From positions 62,001 to 126,000 of the forward strand of contig JYIP02000008.1 of assembly GCA_001051155.2 (NCBI GenBank): DNA of 64,000 bases. Direction: 5' to 3'. The notes beneath the pieces were generated by a model. That model searched no databases and was not told the origin of the DNA. It was given only the letters and a program-made list of their open reading frames with translations. Made by a program: the position numbers and the translations under genes. Shown in pieces: positions 1 to 10,188 of this stretch; within the stretch, counting starts at the first letter, position 1, and the number at the start of each line of letters is the position of its first letter. Source of the DNA: Chrysoporthe austroafricana (lineage: Eukaryota > Ascomycota > Sordariomycetes > Diaporthales > Cryphonectriaceae).

Positions 1-713
1 TCCTGATGGAGGTGAGTGACGTTGCTTCATCCATTTTGTCCTCTTTGAGGTTTGTACTGAGATTCTTTTGTAGGCTCAACTTTGATCAACCCAGCTATAA
101 ACAACTAGACCTGTGGTCAAGGTCCCCCCCCCCAAAAAAAAACAAGTTCGAAGATAGCAGTGCGTTGTAACATCAATACGAGTCTTTCGCTGATGAATCG
201 TGCCGAGCAATCTACAATAAATATGCTTGTGATATCTGACTACTCCAGGGTTTCTGACAGTATTCAGGCTTAAGTGGTAGTCATGCAGATCAACCAGATG
301 GATTATTGATACATTGATCTGTATGACAGGACGCGGAAGGTCATTCCCTTTTGCCCACTACAACGGACTTTGAGTCTTGGCTGCTCATCCAGGTAATCGT
401 TCCTAAGCAAGCTAGTCATCGCTCCTGAAGCTCTCTTCCTCTCGTAGCACCGCATTGTAGACGTCAAAGTCCCGAAGGACATGTTTGCCGAACAGTACAT
501 TCACTGTGTTGCTGAAACCAGATGCTCGTCGACTGTCACATGGAAACTGGAAACACATACCACTTGTTTGTGCCTAACATCGTATCCATTTAACAAACCT
601 AACGTCTACAAATCAGCAAGACTCAATAACTCGTACACGCTCCTTGTTTATCTTAAGAGCGAAATCCAATACACCAGCCCGTATCTTTGCTTTCTCTCAA
701 TTGGACCCCCAAT
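1..713. other. no gene recognised; upstream of the kinase-like gene
   Basis: I see only short open stretches with no recognisable protein motif. A C-run followed by an A-run sits near 124-141. The last 200 bases probably hold the promoter and leader of the phosphotransferase-like gene that starts at 714. Confidence 0.5.
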
Positions 714-2189
714 ATGCACATGTCATCACCTCTCACATCCTCGGCAACTCTGAGCCACTCCGATAATTTAGACCGGTCTGCAGACGATGACTGGCCTCTG
801 TCACCAGACGGCTCGAAGTGGGATGGCAAAAACCTGCTTCAGTTGACTCACAAGGGATACAGCCTCTTTAGGACCTGGGATGTGAGGCTGCTCATCGAGG
901 AGGTCGAAACCAAGGTCGGCGCTCGGGTGATCGACATTCCTAACGCTTCCGCTGGCGCACACAACTATGGCTTTTCCATGGATCTCTCGGACGACAGCCA
1001 GGTTCTAGCACGTCTATCAAAGACAGATGTCAACAAATCCTTCAATAGTGACTTGGCCCTAGAATGGCGCTGCAAGGAGATCGAGTTCGAGGTGGCTACG
1101 TATGGCCTCCTCAGTAACGACACCGAGATACCGACGTCTCGTCTTCTTTACTATCGCCCATGCCGCCACAATCATAGAAAAGAGACTGCGAACGATCTTA
1201 GCGGACGAAGCGTCGTCGTCTTTGCGCTGACGAAGGGCAAGAACTTTGTGTGGGATGAGCTGGACGAAGCCCAAAAGGTAAGCTAGTTGCGCATACCTTT
1301 GCACGGGCTCAATTTCTTATACAGAGACACCGCCAGATCTTGCTCATTGCCAAAGCGGCTACTGTTCGTGCAGCTATGTTGCATTTGCGGCTGCCATCAA
1401 GCTTTTCCGAAACCTGGCTGATGGCCCGCATCATCCATCCCCGCGTGCCCATACCCGGCAATCTCCCTCAAAAGATCGCCCCAACAAGAGGCTTTTGCAT
1501 CTCCCTTCTCAAAAGCACAGTCGAGGCGGCGTTCAAGAGCAAAGTTGTTGGCAGAATGCAGGAGGAAGACGCTATCGCCCCGATGGTGCTCGCTGCCAAG
1601 CAATCACTCCTTCGATTCATACCACATATCCTGCCGGAAGGAGATGACGAAGATCTCTATCGCTTTGTTCTTCAGCACGACGACTACGGCATACACAATA
1701 TGTCTGTCTTCGTCGATGAGAAGGGTCAGGTCAGCATTACATCGGTGTACGACTGGGAGACCAGCTGCATAGTCCCGCTCGTCCTGTCCGAGGTCGACTT
1801 CTTGATATTTGGCCGCTATCTGACCGTCGACGAGAATGGCGAGCCGTCTTGGCGCCTGTGGGATCCCACGGCAGAGGTCGAGCTACAGTGGCACACCCGG
1901 TTTCAGGAGCATGCTCGTCACTACACAGAGGTATGTACCATGAGCCACCGTCGTCCCGATTCCGCTTCAGGGTCCCCGGTTTAAGTAGGATGTGCAGGCT
2001 CTCGAGCAGCAAGCTCCGTACCTGAAGAAAGCTTTTCGTACGGGAAAGGATGCGCGTCATCTTTGGCTCACGCTGAAGCGGTGGCGAGGAGAAGACCCGC
2101 AGAAGTTCCTTTGTGAGCTTGGCACCTGGGCCGAGGCCAGAATGAGAGATATGGGGTCCTTAGATGGAGCTACGTTCAAGAAATCGTAG
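714..2189 (+). CDS. APH/choline-kinase-like phosphotransferase family protein
   Basis: Three exons (714-1277, 1325-1930, 1989-2189) give about 456 residues. Both introns are phase 0 with GTAAGC and GTATGT donors; the second acceptor could instead be the AG at 1997. The kinase-fold signature is near residues 306-313 (HDDYGIHN, the H-D-x5-N catalytic loop), followed by DWE near 331-333, which matches the metal-binding D of aminoglycoside-phosphotransferase/choline-kinase-like proteins. Fungi carry large families of these, mostly with unknown substrates, so no substrate is assigned. The ATG at 714 was chosen; a second ATG at 720 is in frame. The family is clear, while the exact start and the third exon boundary are less certain. 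Confidence 0.8.
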
Positions 2190-3558
2190 TAGGCAAAGCC
2201 TAGCCGCGTTCGATGAGCATTACCTAGGGTAGGATCAGGGATAGCCAGCAGCAGATGTACAACATAAGCAGCTCTGGAACTTTCATACGACTCGGGTATA
2301 GTGTCCATCCGCTGAAAACTAGGTAAATCTCGACAGCATGCCGAACTCAGTTACATACACAGCATTGTCTTGTAGATATCCTCGGGTTGGGCGCTAGGCT
2401 TCTATGCTATCAAGTTTGCTAAAGAAGTCTCCACGTGCGTTCCGAAGGTATCAGGATGTGTGGAAAAGTGGTAGACTTGCACGCTGATCTCTACCTAGGG
2501 ATTAGCATATTATACAACTTTGCGCCATATGGCCAGCAAGAGGACGATTTATATTGTGATGAGTTCTCTGTGTGACTTGTCAAGACGACCTTGTGTGTAT
2601 GGAACTTTGTGATGACCTTGAGACATATTCTAGGACTGCCGGAACAGACCACTTCTTGTGAGTGCCAATACGAACGTTCAGCGAATGTTCCTAACCATTT
2701 CCATGGATTGATGTAACTACTGTACCTCAGAGCCCCGTTTTCCAGAGGATATACTTATGATTGCCCACCAGGTAACGTCAACGGTTTTATTCAACTGTCC
2801 ACTGCTGAAATTAAATGCTTTCTAATCCCGTAGTCCTCCATCGCGCTGGCAAACTGCTCAACCCACACATTCCGCGTCAAAAACATGAAGCTCGTAGCCA
2901 TTAACCATTCTCAAACTTGCTCCCAATCATTCTCATACCTCCAGCAAGATGACCAGGTCTTCCGCGGCTACTAGGAGTATGGGAATGCCGATTTGCTTGT
3001 CTCCAGGCTCGATCTCCTCGGGGTCTCATAGGCCTCGGGGCGACGGTAGTGACTTATTCGAGGCTTATTTAGGTGCGAGATGTCTGAGTTGAACGCATTC
3101 TCAAAGTCGAACATGGTAGTAGGCCGAGACGGGAGTCTTTGGTGCACGGGAGGCTGATCCAGAAGAAGTGTATTTGGGACATGACCTAGGATGCAGTCGT
3201 GGCCGAGCGTTTGAGAGAGTTGTTGAACCAAGGGGAAAAGGCTGCGGATATGGCGGGCGCAGTAGGTAGAGCATCATAGGCAATCGGCCTATAGACAAAG
3301 ATTGTTTCTTCGTACTATATATGCAGATAGGGTCCATGCTTGGCGTGGGCCTCACCAGCGGTCGTGGCTCAAGTTGTCGAAAGGCCTCCAGCATCCGCCC
3401 TCGTTCTGAGTTAAGACTGATCACGGCTGGATTGGCCTTTCAAGCCTATTAGGGTAAATCGGAAGTCTGGAGAGGATTTAAGACGAATGAATGGTAGGCT
3501 TGAATGCCAGAGAAGTGAAGGCTGAGTGGAAGGAGATGTCTCAAGCAGGTAAATGAGC
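2190..3558. other. mostly non-coding; possible frameshifted relic on the minus strand at 2971-3424
   Basis: No gene is supported here. On the minus strand, one open frame covers 3424 to about 3233 and a second continues from about 3231 to 2971. Joined by a one-step frame change, they read as continuous low-complexity protein. This may be a decayed gene or chance, and no family is recognised. Confidence 0.25.
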
Positions 3559-3873
3559 TTATCCGGCTCGTCTGGTAGGCGATAGAGGGCGCTGCAATCG
3601 AGATCTTAACAGGCATGGATCCTGAGGGTGTCCAAGGTCGTGACATTGACATTTGCATGAGTGACATGGGCACTTGCATGAGTGCGCTGGGTTGACTTCT
3701 GCTTTTTCCGTATGCTTGGTGTTAGGTGTCGTGGTTCGCACCGGCGTACTTAGGACGGTATTACAACCAACCCACACAATCATCCCAAGGATAGTGACGC
3801 ATAAGATAATGAGGACCCCTACAAAAATAGAGGCGAAACAGTCCAGCACCGGTGATGATGATTCCTCTGACAT
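3559..3873 (-). CDS. small single-pass membrane protein with Cys/His tail, copy 1 of a tandem pair
   Basis: This 104-residue frame starts MSEESS and runs into one hydrophobic segment (about residues 14-40, including FVGVLIILCVTILGMIVW). A polar stretch follows (RTTTPNTKHTEK), then two Cys/His motifs in a row, SCKCPCH and SCKCQCH, and a basic extension. It has no known domain. The neighbouring copy at 4017-4220 shares the first residues, the polar stretch and the Cys tail almost exactly, but its hydrophobic segment is different. Conservation of reading frame between the copies supports real coding. The Cys-x-Cys-x-Cys-His tail could bind metal or be lipid-modified; that is inference. Confidence 0.5.
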   Translation of the reverse strand: MSEESSSPVLDCFASIFVGVLIILCVTILGMIVWVGCNTVLSTPVRTTTPNTKHTEKAEVNPAHSCKCPCHSCKCQCHDLGHPQDPCLLRSRLQRPLSPTRRAG

Positions 3874-4349
3874 GGTTGGTGAGGTCAGAGGTAAGAGGGT
3901 CCAAGGTGTGATGGGTTAGTGGTTGAATAACTGGGAACGAAGTATTGACGTGTGGCTTGGAAGTTCTTTTTTTTTTTTTTAAATGCCGGACCACCTGATT
4001 ACTCAGGTAAAGGTTCCTAGTGACATGGGCATTTGCATGAGTGCGCTGGGTTGACTGCTGCTTTTTCCGTATGCTTGGTGTTAGGTGTCGTGGTTCGTAC
4101 CGACGTACTTGAGTGATCGTCAACAGCCCGCACAAACTTCACAACGAGAAAGATCCAGAAGCCCACTCCACAGAGAATGCAATAGGCCAACATCAGTATT
4201 GCTGCTGATTCATTTGACATGGTTGGTGAGGCCAGAGGTGAGAGGGTCCAAGGTGTGATGGGTTAATGGTTGAATAATTTGGCACGAAGTGGCTTGAAGG
4301 TCTTTTTAAATGCCAGAGCACTTGATTACTCAGGTAAAGGTTCCTAGGT
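3663..4349. repeat. tandem duplication, two units of about 358 and 329 bp
   Basis: Unit 1 (3663-4020) and unit 2 (4021-4349) begin with the same GACATGGGCA...TTGCATGAGTG block and end with the same GATTACTCAGGTAAAGG block. The outer parts are about 90-95% alike by eye. The middle, about 120 bp encoding the hydrophobic segments of the two small proteins, is not alignable. A T-run of about 15 bases is present only in unit 1. Confidence 0.85.
4017..4220 (-). CDS. small single-pass membrane protein with Cys/His tail, copy 2 of a tandem pair
   Basis: This 67-residue frame starts MSNESA, has one hydrophobic segment at about residues 7-32 (LMLAYCILCGVGFWIFLVV), and ends with the polar stretch RTTTPNTKHTEK and a single SCKCPCH followed directly by a stop codon. 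It is the second unit of a duplication. The 5' leader and the C-terminal third are near-identical to copy 1 at the DNA level, while the membrane segment cannot be aligned. The copy ends where copy 1 adds a second Cys motif. Function unknown. Confidence 0.5.
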   Translation of the reverse strand: MSNESAAILMLAYCILCGVGFWIFLVVKFVRAVDDHSSTSVRTTTPNTKHTEKAAVNPAHSCKCPCH

Positions 4350-7109
4350 ATGTACTTGGTACGGCTGGCAGCACTTGTACGTAAAATAGTGAAGGATAGT
4401 AAATGTTAGCACGGCGCTAACGACAGGAAGGAAGCTTTAGTTCAATTGTTAGGGATGTGTAGAGTACACATGTAGGCAGTTAGGCAGTCTATCATGAGCA
4501 TCACCGTCTCTTAGCGCCTCGTTCTTGCCTGCTCACCGCATGCTCTAGGACATCGCCCGATCAGCATAGTGTACTTGAATCATCCAAACCCAAGGCCTCT
4601 CTAACTGTAAGCGACATCTAGCAGCCAGTTTCAGTTAGGGAAGGTGGGTGTTTGGAGACGAGGGACAGTGCTAGAGAAGCAGTATCCCTGGAAGGACGTG
4701 AAGACGAAGCTTCTCATTAGCTGCAGCGGGCTTTCCGGCGAGGAGTGACTTGAGCAGCGGCAGTCGCACGTCCATACAGTAGCACTTGCACAAAAAGGTC
4801 TGGGACTACCGTGTCAAATGGGAAAGCACTTGGACATGCCTGCCAATCCTGCTTCAGAGGTCCCCAGACTCTGTGTTGTCGTCTGCTGTTTCTGTTATTC
4901 GAGTGCCAAATTGGTCCCAACACCACCACGCTTCATCGTACTCTGGCATCAGTCAACCCTCGAAATCCAACCCCCCGCCTTGACTCTTTTCCATTCCTCC
5001 CCCTTACACCTATTACTCAGCCCAAGCCTCGGACTGTCGTCAAGGTTGTCGTCAAGCTCGGTTTCTTGCCTCACTCGGCACACCAACTCAACGGATGACG
5101 CTGGCCATCAGCGGTACACATTGTGCTCAATGAGGTACGGGCAGTCTTCCCTTGTTTTCTACACAGCACAACATCTTGTGATTTCTTCTTTCTAAATCAC
5201 CTCTGGTCATAGAGAGGTTCAATATACCAAGTCTCATCAGCCTGACAAATCCGTTCACTCTGTCGCTCGCGTTACGCCGGAGCACACCATCGATGGCATC
5301 TTTAGCGTCCTCTCTAGCAGAGATGCTCCCCGAAAATGAGGTCCCACCATTGACCGCAACTTCACCCAAGTTATGGGAGGCAGCATGTGGTAACACCTTA
5401 GCAACATTGCCCCGTTAGGTTTCCTTCCCACCACTCGCGTCAAGAATGGTCGGGCAAGGTCTAAGGGAAGCAAATACCTGGAACAGGCGTGTCAGCAGGC
5501 ACTCGAAGACGCGTGGGTACTCATCATCAGTCTGCGTTTCCAGTGCACTTGACAATACTGACAGATGATATTCTGCAGACAAACTATGTCGTTGGTCTCG
5601 ACAGCTCGTCCCCACGTCCTGGCAACACCTTGTCATGACACCTTGTCGCAACGTCGAAATTGCCAGGTAGATTCGTGCCAAACACGACACGGTTGCGGGC
5701 ATCATCGGGCCAATGACAAGGCGCCTGGATGGCAGAAGCAATCGATACAATTGTGGCTTCTACAACACGGCAGTGGCTTCTACCAAAACGGCAGTGGCTG
5801 TGACAATGTGGCATTATTCAAACAAGATCTTGGTGTGTAACCGCCCCCTCCTCTGCTGTCTGCTGTGTTAGTGAGAGTGCTCTATGTCTTTTTCCTCAAA
5901 AAATCAATACTATCTTTCTCTGTCTCCAAATCTTTGAAACACAATTCTTCTTTCTCTTCAACTCTCAAACGCCATCATTCGCTTCGAAGAATCACTTCAC
6001 CGAAAACGCACTAGAGCTATTTCAAGGTATGTATACTCTTTCGAGACCAAGGAGTATGGTTACGTTTGAATAGCAAGACTGACTCACATGCAAAGATTGG
6101 AAGATCAGCAGCACACCACGTCCACTTAACCTATTTTATGCCGCTATCTTCGTGTCAGTAAAGTAAATCATCGCCACGACCAATCGCCTTTTGGAAAATG
6201 CAACACAGTCGCCCAGTATATAGGCGATCTTTGTTTGGAGGGAACCACTGGTACTAGAAAGGACTCGGCGTCCCATAGCAACATCTGTTCAAATGCGCTT
6301 CGGGATTCCCCCCCCCCCCCAAACTTGAGCTGGTGCAACAAGAACTCCTCCCGCCACAAGAACACCTCATCGCCCTAGGGTCACAAGAACGGTGTACAGT
6401 GACCTAGCAGGCAACACGATTTCGCTGAGCGACTGGGGTTCGCGCCTCGACATCACAACGTGTCCTTGGGATGGTGAGCGGGATGGTGAGCGGGATGCTC
6501 TGCATCATCATCATGCTCCTCGCGCTGAAACAGCTCTCCCCAGAAGCGGAACCTCTTCAGCGTGATCACAATCGAGAGGCTGAGTATCTGCGACTGTCTG
6601 GATCAGGACATTGTCTATGTACATAGACTTGTCCGTGCAGGGTGGACGAAGGGGAACATCAACTTTAGCATCAGCTACCTAGGCAGAAAATCAAACTCGG
6701 CGGGGTTGGCAAGGATACTCAGCAGTCCTGAAAATTTGAAGTGTCTCATTCACGTAGATGTTGAGGGTTTCTATGAATCTGTCTTGTCTGCTGTGGCATC
6801 TCATTCAGAGTCTTTTAGCATAGATGTGAGAATCACAGCCAAAGTCATTACATCTCTCTGGAAGGTCTTCAACTTGTGATGTAGTTATCTGTCGGAATAA
6901 CCGCTTCGGCGAGACAATGCCTCTTCCTTGAGAGAGGCTTGCTACGCTTGATTGGCCTAGCACGAAGAACACTAAGTCGCAAAATTTTGAGACGGAAGAC
7001 AAAAAAAAAGCCGGCAAAAACAGGCCGGAGTTGCCATTAGTAGTAAATATAGGGCCCCTTGGGCCAAGCCGAGGCCGCAAAAAACAACAGCTATCTCTAC
7101 AGTACGAAG
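4350..7109. other. long stretch without a supported gene
   Basis: Only short frames with no recognised motif occur. A pyrimidine-rich leader-like segment at about 5880-6020 (TCTTTCTCTTCAACTCTC and similar) is followed by a good splice donor, GTATGT at 6027, as in a fungal 5' UTR intron. No credible coding exon follows within this stretch. A short frame at 6562-6879 (about 105 codons, starting at a GTG) is not recognised. A C-run lies at about 6307-6320. Confidence 0.45.
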
Positions 7110-7114
7110 GGTAA

Positions 7115-7402
7115 CTTGCGGGTTCCCAAGCCCAGGTAACTTTCGGGTTCCCAAGCCCCTAAGCAAACGAACAACTAGGGGTCACTTACGGGTTCCCAAG
7201 CCCAGGCTCCTTGCGGGTTCCCAAGCCCGGGTAACTTTCGGGTTCCCAAGCCCCTAAGCAAACGAACAACTAGGGGTCACTTACGGGTTCCCAAGCCCAG
7301 GCTCCTTGCGGGTTCCCAAGCCCAGGTAACTTAGGGTTCCCAAGCCCATAGGGTAACTTAGGGTTCCCAAGCCCATAGGGTAACTTACGGGTTCCCAAGT
7401 CC
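7115..7402. repeat. minisatellite with a GGGTTCCCAAGCCC core
   Basis: The core GGGTTCCCAAGCCC occurs about ten times, spaced roughly 24-48 bp apart. A higher-order unit of about 95 bp (starting at about 7133 and again at about 7228) contains three cores and the spacer CTAAGCAAACGAACAACTAG. The later copies are shorter. On the minus strand several units contain GTAAGT, which matches the fungal 5' splice-site consensus. The array overlaps the 3' end of the minus-strand gene at 7385-7795. Confidence 0.9.
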
Positions 7403-7795
7403 TTCCGCCTCGGTCCCAGCTGCGCGCCTGCGCGCCAGAACGTGGTCGCAGAACCGGCGCACCCTCACCAGCCCAAGAAGCTCGGCCAGATTCGGCCGGA
7501 GCCGCTCGACCCCGACGGCAAACCAACGCGCCCACCGCAACCACCACTCGGCCACCACGACGACCATGTTGGCCGCCCCGTACACAATCGGGGCGCCGAA
7601 GAGGGAGGCGAGGACGAGTTTGACGGCGGCGGAGAAGGAGGCGGCGGCGGAGGCGAACGAGGCCCGCAACACTTGGGAGGCCAAGCCTTCGAGGACCCAA
7701 AAGGCCACCACAAAAAAGCGCCACCAGGCGGCGGAGGAGGTGGTGGTGGTGGTAGTGGCGGCGGCGGTCGTGGCGGCGGCGGCGGAGGAAGACAT
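7385..7795 (-). CDS. small hydrophobic membrane protein
   Basis: This 136-residue frame has an Ala/Thr/Ser-rich N-terminus (about residues 1-22). Two hydrophobic stretches follow: one around WWRFFVVAFWVLEGLASQVL and one around FGAPIVYGAANMVVVVAEWW. Then come a basic, Leu-rich tail and a stop inside the minisatellite. The ATG follows a leader made of CCA/CAA repeats and a pyrimidine-rich tract, as expected for a fungal 5' UTR. The last codons come from the repeat array, whose units carry GTAAGT, so the true 3' end may be spliced. No family recognised. The GGT/GCC-rich DNA opens several other frames, but this one has the most protein-like composition. Confidence 0.45.
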   Translation of the reverse strand: MSSSAAAATTAAATTTTTTSSAAWWRFFVVAFWVLEGLASQVLRASFASAAASFSAAVKLVLASLFGAPIVYGAANMVVVVAEWWLRWARWFAVGVERLRPNLAELLGLVRVRRFCDHVLARRRAAGTEAEGLGNP

Positions 7796-7876
7796 CTTGG
7801 TGGTGGTGGTGGTGGTGACGGTGACGGTGGTGGTGGTGGTGGTGGTTGTTGTTGTTGTTCCTGCTGCTGCTGCGGT
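7738..7876. repeat. GGT/GTT/GCT trinucleotide microsatellite
   Basis: Runs of GGTGGT, GGCGGC, GTTGTT and GCTGCT cover about 140 bp. On the minus strand they form the proposed leader and the first codons of the small membrane protein. Confidence 0.85.
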
Positions 7877-9984
7877 TATTGTTAGTGAGAGTGCCGAGGG
7901 AAGAAAAAAGAAGAAAAGAAGAAAAGAAGAGAAACGCGGAATCTTTCGAGAACCGGGAGTTATTTGCCAGAGGTGCAGCCTCTGTGCCTTCTCTTTCTAT
8001 CTTCATGTCTACAAGCTCCTTCTCCTTCTATGTTCCTGGGGTTCTGACCTGTTATCATCGCTCATCCGCGCCTTCCCAGCTGTAATAATGTACATACTGT
8101 ATACGGCAGTCACTTCTCTGCACCCTGGACTTGAGGAAAAAAAGCTCCGGATTTCAGGCTTGGACTTCTTTCCTTGAATGAATGTCAGCTGCCGGTACTT
8201 GCCTACCCCTTCTAGTTGCTTCCAAAAGTGAATCAGTACAATAGCAATAGCTTCCTTTCGATGTAGAGCCTTTCAGAAATTAGCAATTCGGTGGAATAGA
8301 GAACGGTAGACCAACAATACGATAACACTTGAATGGCTGCAGAAGATCTTTATCCTAGCTAGCTAACCAGACAACTTTTCCAAAAACCAGATTGTTGATT
8401 CTAGATAGCTACGGTGAGCCAAGGATGGTGTCAGCATCTCATGCCGACTACCAGACCTGGGGCAGTAAGCTCGAACAAGTTCAGCGTGCAAGCAAACAGA
8501 CGAAGGAAACCAAGTTAGGCAAAACGGACTATGCCTGTCGTCTAGCTAGACATTGTTGAGAAGGGAGGGACAATTATAAGCTAGAGTAGAAAAGCACATC
8601 GTCGGAGCAGACGTCGAGACAAGGCTAAGGCCAACCTTGCTTACGGCGACGAGATATCCATCGTATATCCACGGTGCATGTACGGAACATCGATATTTCG
8701 ACGATGCTCCGCATCGGTTTAGACGTGAATTAAAGAGAAGAGAATGCTCCTACCTCCTGCTCTCGGATGCAGAACGGGGTTGGAATTCAAGGTCAATCTG
8801 CTTATCCGCTCAGGACCGGGGTTCCCTCATGGCACCATGCCCGTGCCCTTCCCAACACGACAACGGCAGCCATACAACTTCTGAATTTATGTGGGCATGC
8901 TTTCAGAACAATATCATATTGGACTATTTGCCTACTCATACTTCATAAGTTCTTCAGGCTCTTGATTTAAGTGTGTTCTCTTCTCTCAAAAGAGCTTACC
9001 GCAAGAAAATCAGTCTTTTGAGTCAATACAGAGACTTAACAATTGTTGGGGGAAAAAATATTTCTGGGAAACTATCGATTAGCCAGAGAGGAAGGCCTTT
9101 CTAGCTAAAAAATCGAGTCCGGACGGAAAGCTACAGGTCTTTGGCCAGTCTCACGAGCCAAGCCACTCTTGATCCCTTTGCTTCCCGCAAATACTCAACA
9201 GAATACTCAGGCCCAATCAGATTCAAGATCGGGCTTATTGACAGCATCTAACTTGCCTTTGCAACTATTCTCGAGCCAATCAGATATCATTTCCACTCCT
9301 AGGAGGGCTCAGCGAATTGCCTAGTTCTGAAGAGGACTGTGGTGCAGTTGCTGATCAGGTAAAGAAATATAGAAGTTGGGTATTTATATATATCTATGTT
9401 GGCTGTGCTGGTTAGGGGTGGCCAAAAGGGGGGTTGCCATGAGTGGGTCGTCTCACTTATTATATAATTATGAGTAACTTTCATATAGCTATTCTCATTT
9501 GCTCTTTTGCACAGACAGAGGGAATTGTCAGAACTTATTCAATTTCTTTCCCTGCTCGATAAAGTGCTCATTTCTCTTCAGGATAAGCTTGCGCAGAGGC
9601 TATAAGAAAATATTCAGGGCGTCTAGACAACGGGACGCATTTGGTAACACCGGTTGTAACTCAAACTTGAAACAGGCGAGCTTGGGCTTTAGCCAGCAGT
9701 GGTCTAGGCTCTGGCGATGCCACATCGTCCTCGGCCTAATTCCCCGTGGTGCCTCTCAAATCAGCGGTGCAACGAATCTACCCGGTCCCGACCACGGCCG
9801 TGGCCGCCGGCGTTTGTGGCGTTATTCCCACGCTTACCGCCGGACCCGCTCCGGGGATGTCCCAATCCGGAAGACTGCCTTCATGTGATTGGCTCCAGGG
9901 GATGATGGGCTACAAGTGGGCGCCGGCAGAAGTCACGCCAGGGCTGCTTGGCGGCTGACAGGCGAAGCCGCAATTTCGAGATCA
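7877..9984. other. no gene recognised
   Basis: A purine-rich tract (about 7900-7935) begins the stretch. The rest has only short unrecognised frames on both strands. The last few hundred bases probably belong to the promoter of the NmrA-like gene. Confidence 0.45.
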
Positions 9985-10007
9985 CTGGGTATATATTCAC
10001 TACCCAG
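9985..10007. promoter_or_regulatory. inverted repeat CTGGGTA-N9-TACCCAG with TATATA-like centre
   Basis: A perfect 7-bp inverted repeat flanks a 9-bp spacer, with TATATATT overlapping the left arm and spacer. It lies about 180 bp upstream of the ATG of the NmrA-like reductase. It could be a core promoter with a dimeric regulator site; no specific factor is claimed. Confidence 0.35.
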
Positions 10008-10188
10008 GTATGACCCGTGGATAATCCGGCTCATCAGGCCCCTCACCACACCCAATCGATGCGATTGCTTTCAAGGCTCCACCGCTGAATACTCACAGGA
10101 CACAAAAGGAATTATAGGATACCGCAGACATAACGACGTTGCTTGATCTGGGCCATCACGAGCGAGACCTGCATTGGGTGACTTCGCC

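Noticed and set aside
4786..4983. Short frame with a KVWDYRVKWE stretch like a retroelement chromodomain
   Set aside because: The resemblance covers about ten residues only, and no integrase or reverse transcriptase motif is nearby.
7281..8006. 241-codon His/Arg-rich minus-strand frame
   Set aside because: The His-run and Arg-runs come from the CAC/CGC phase of a microsatellite and the minisatellite; composition is not protein-like.
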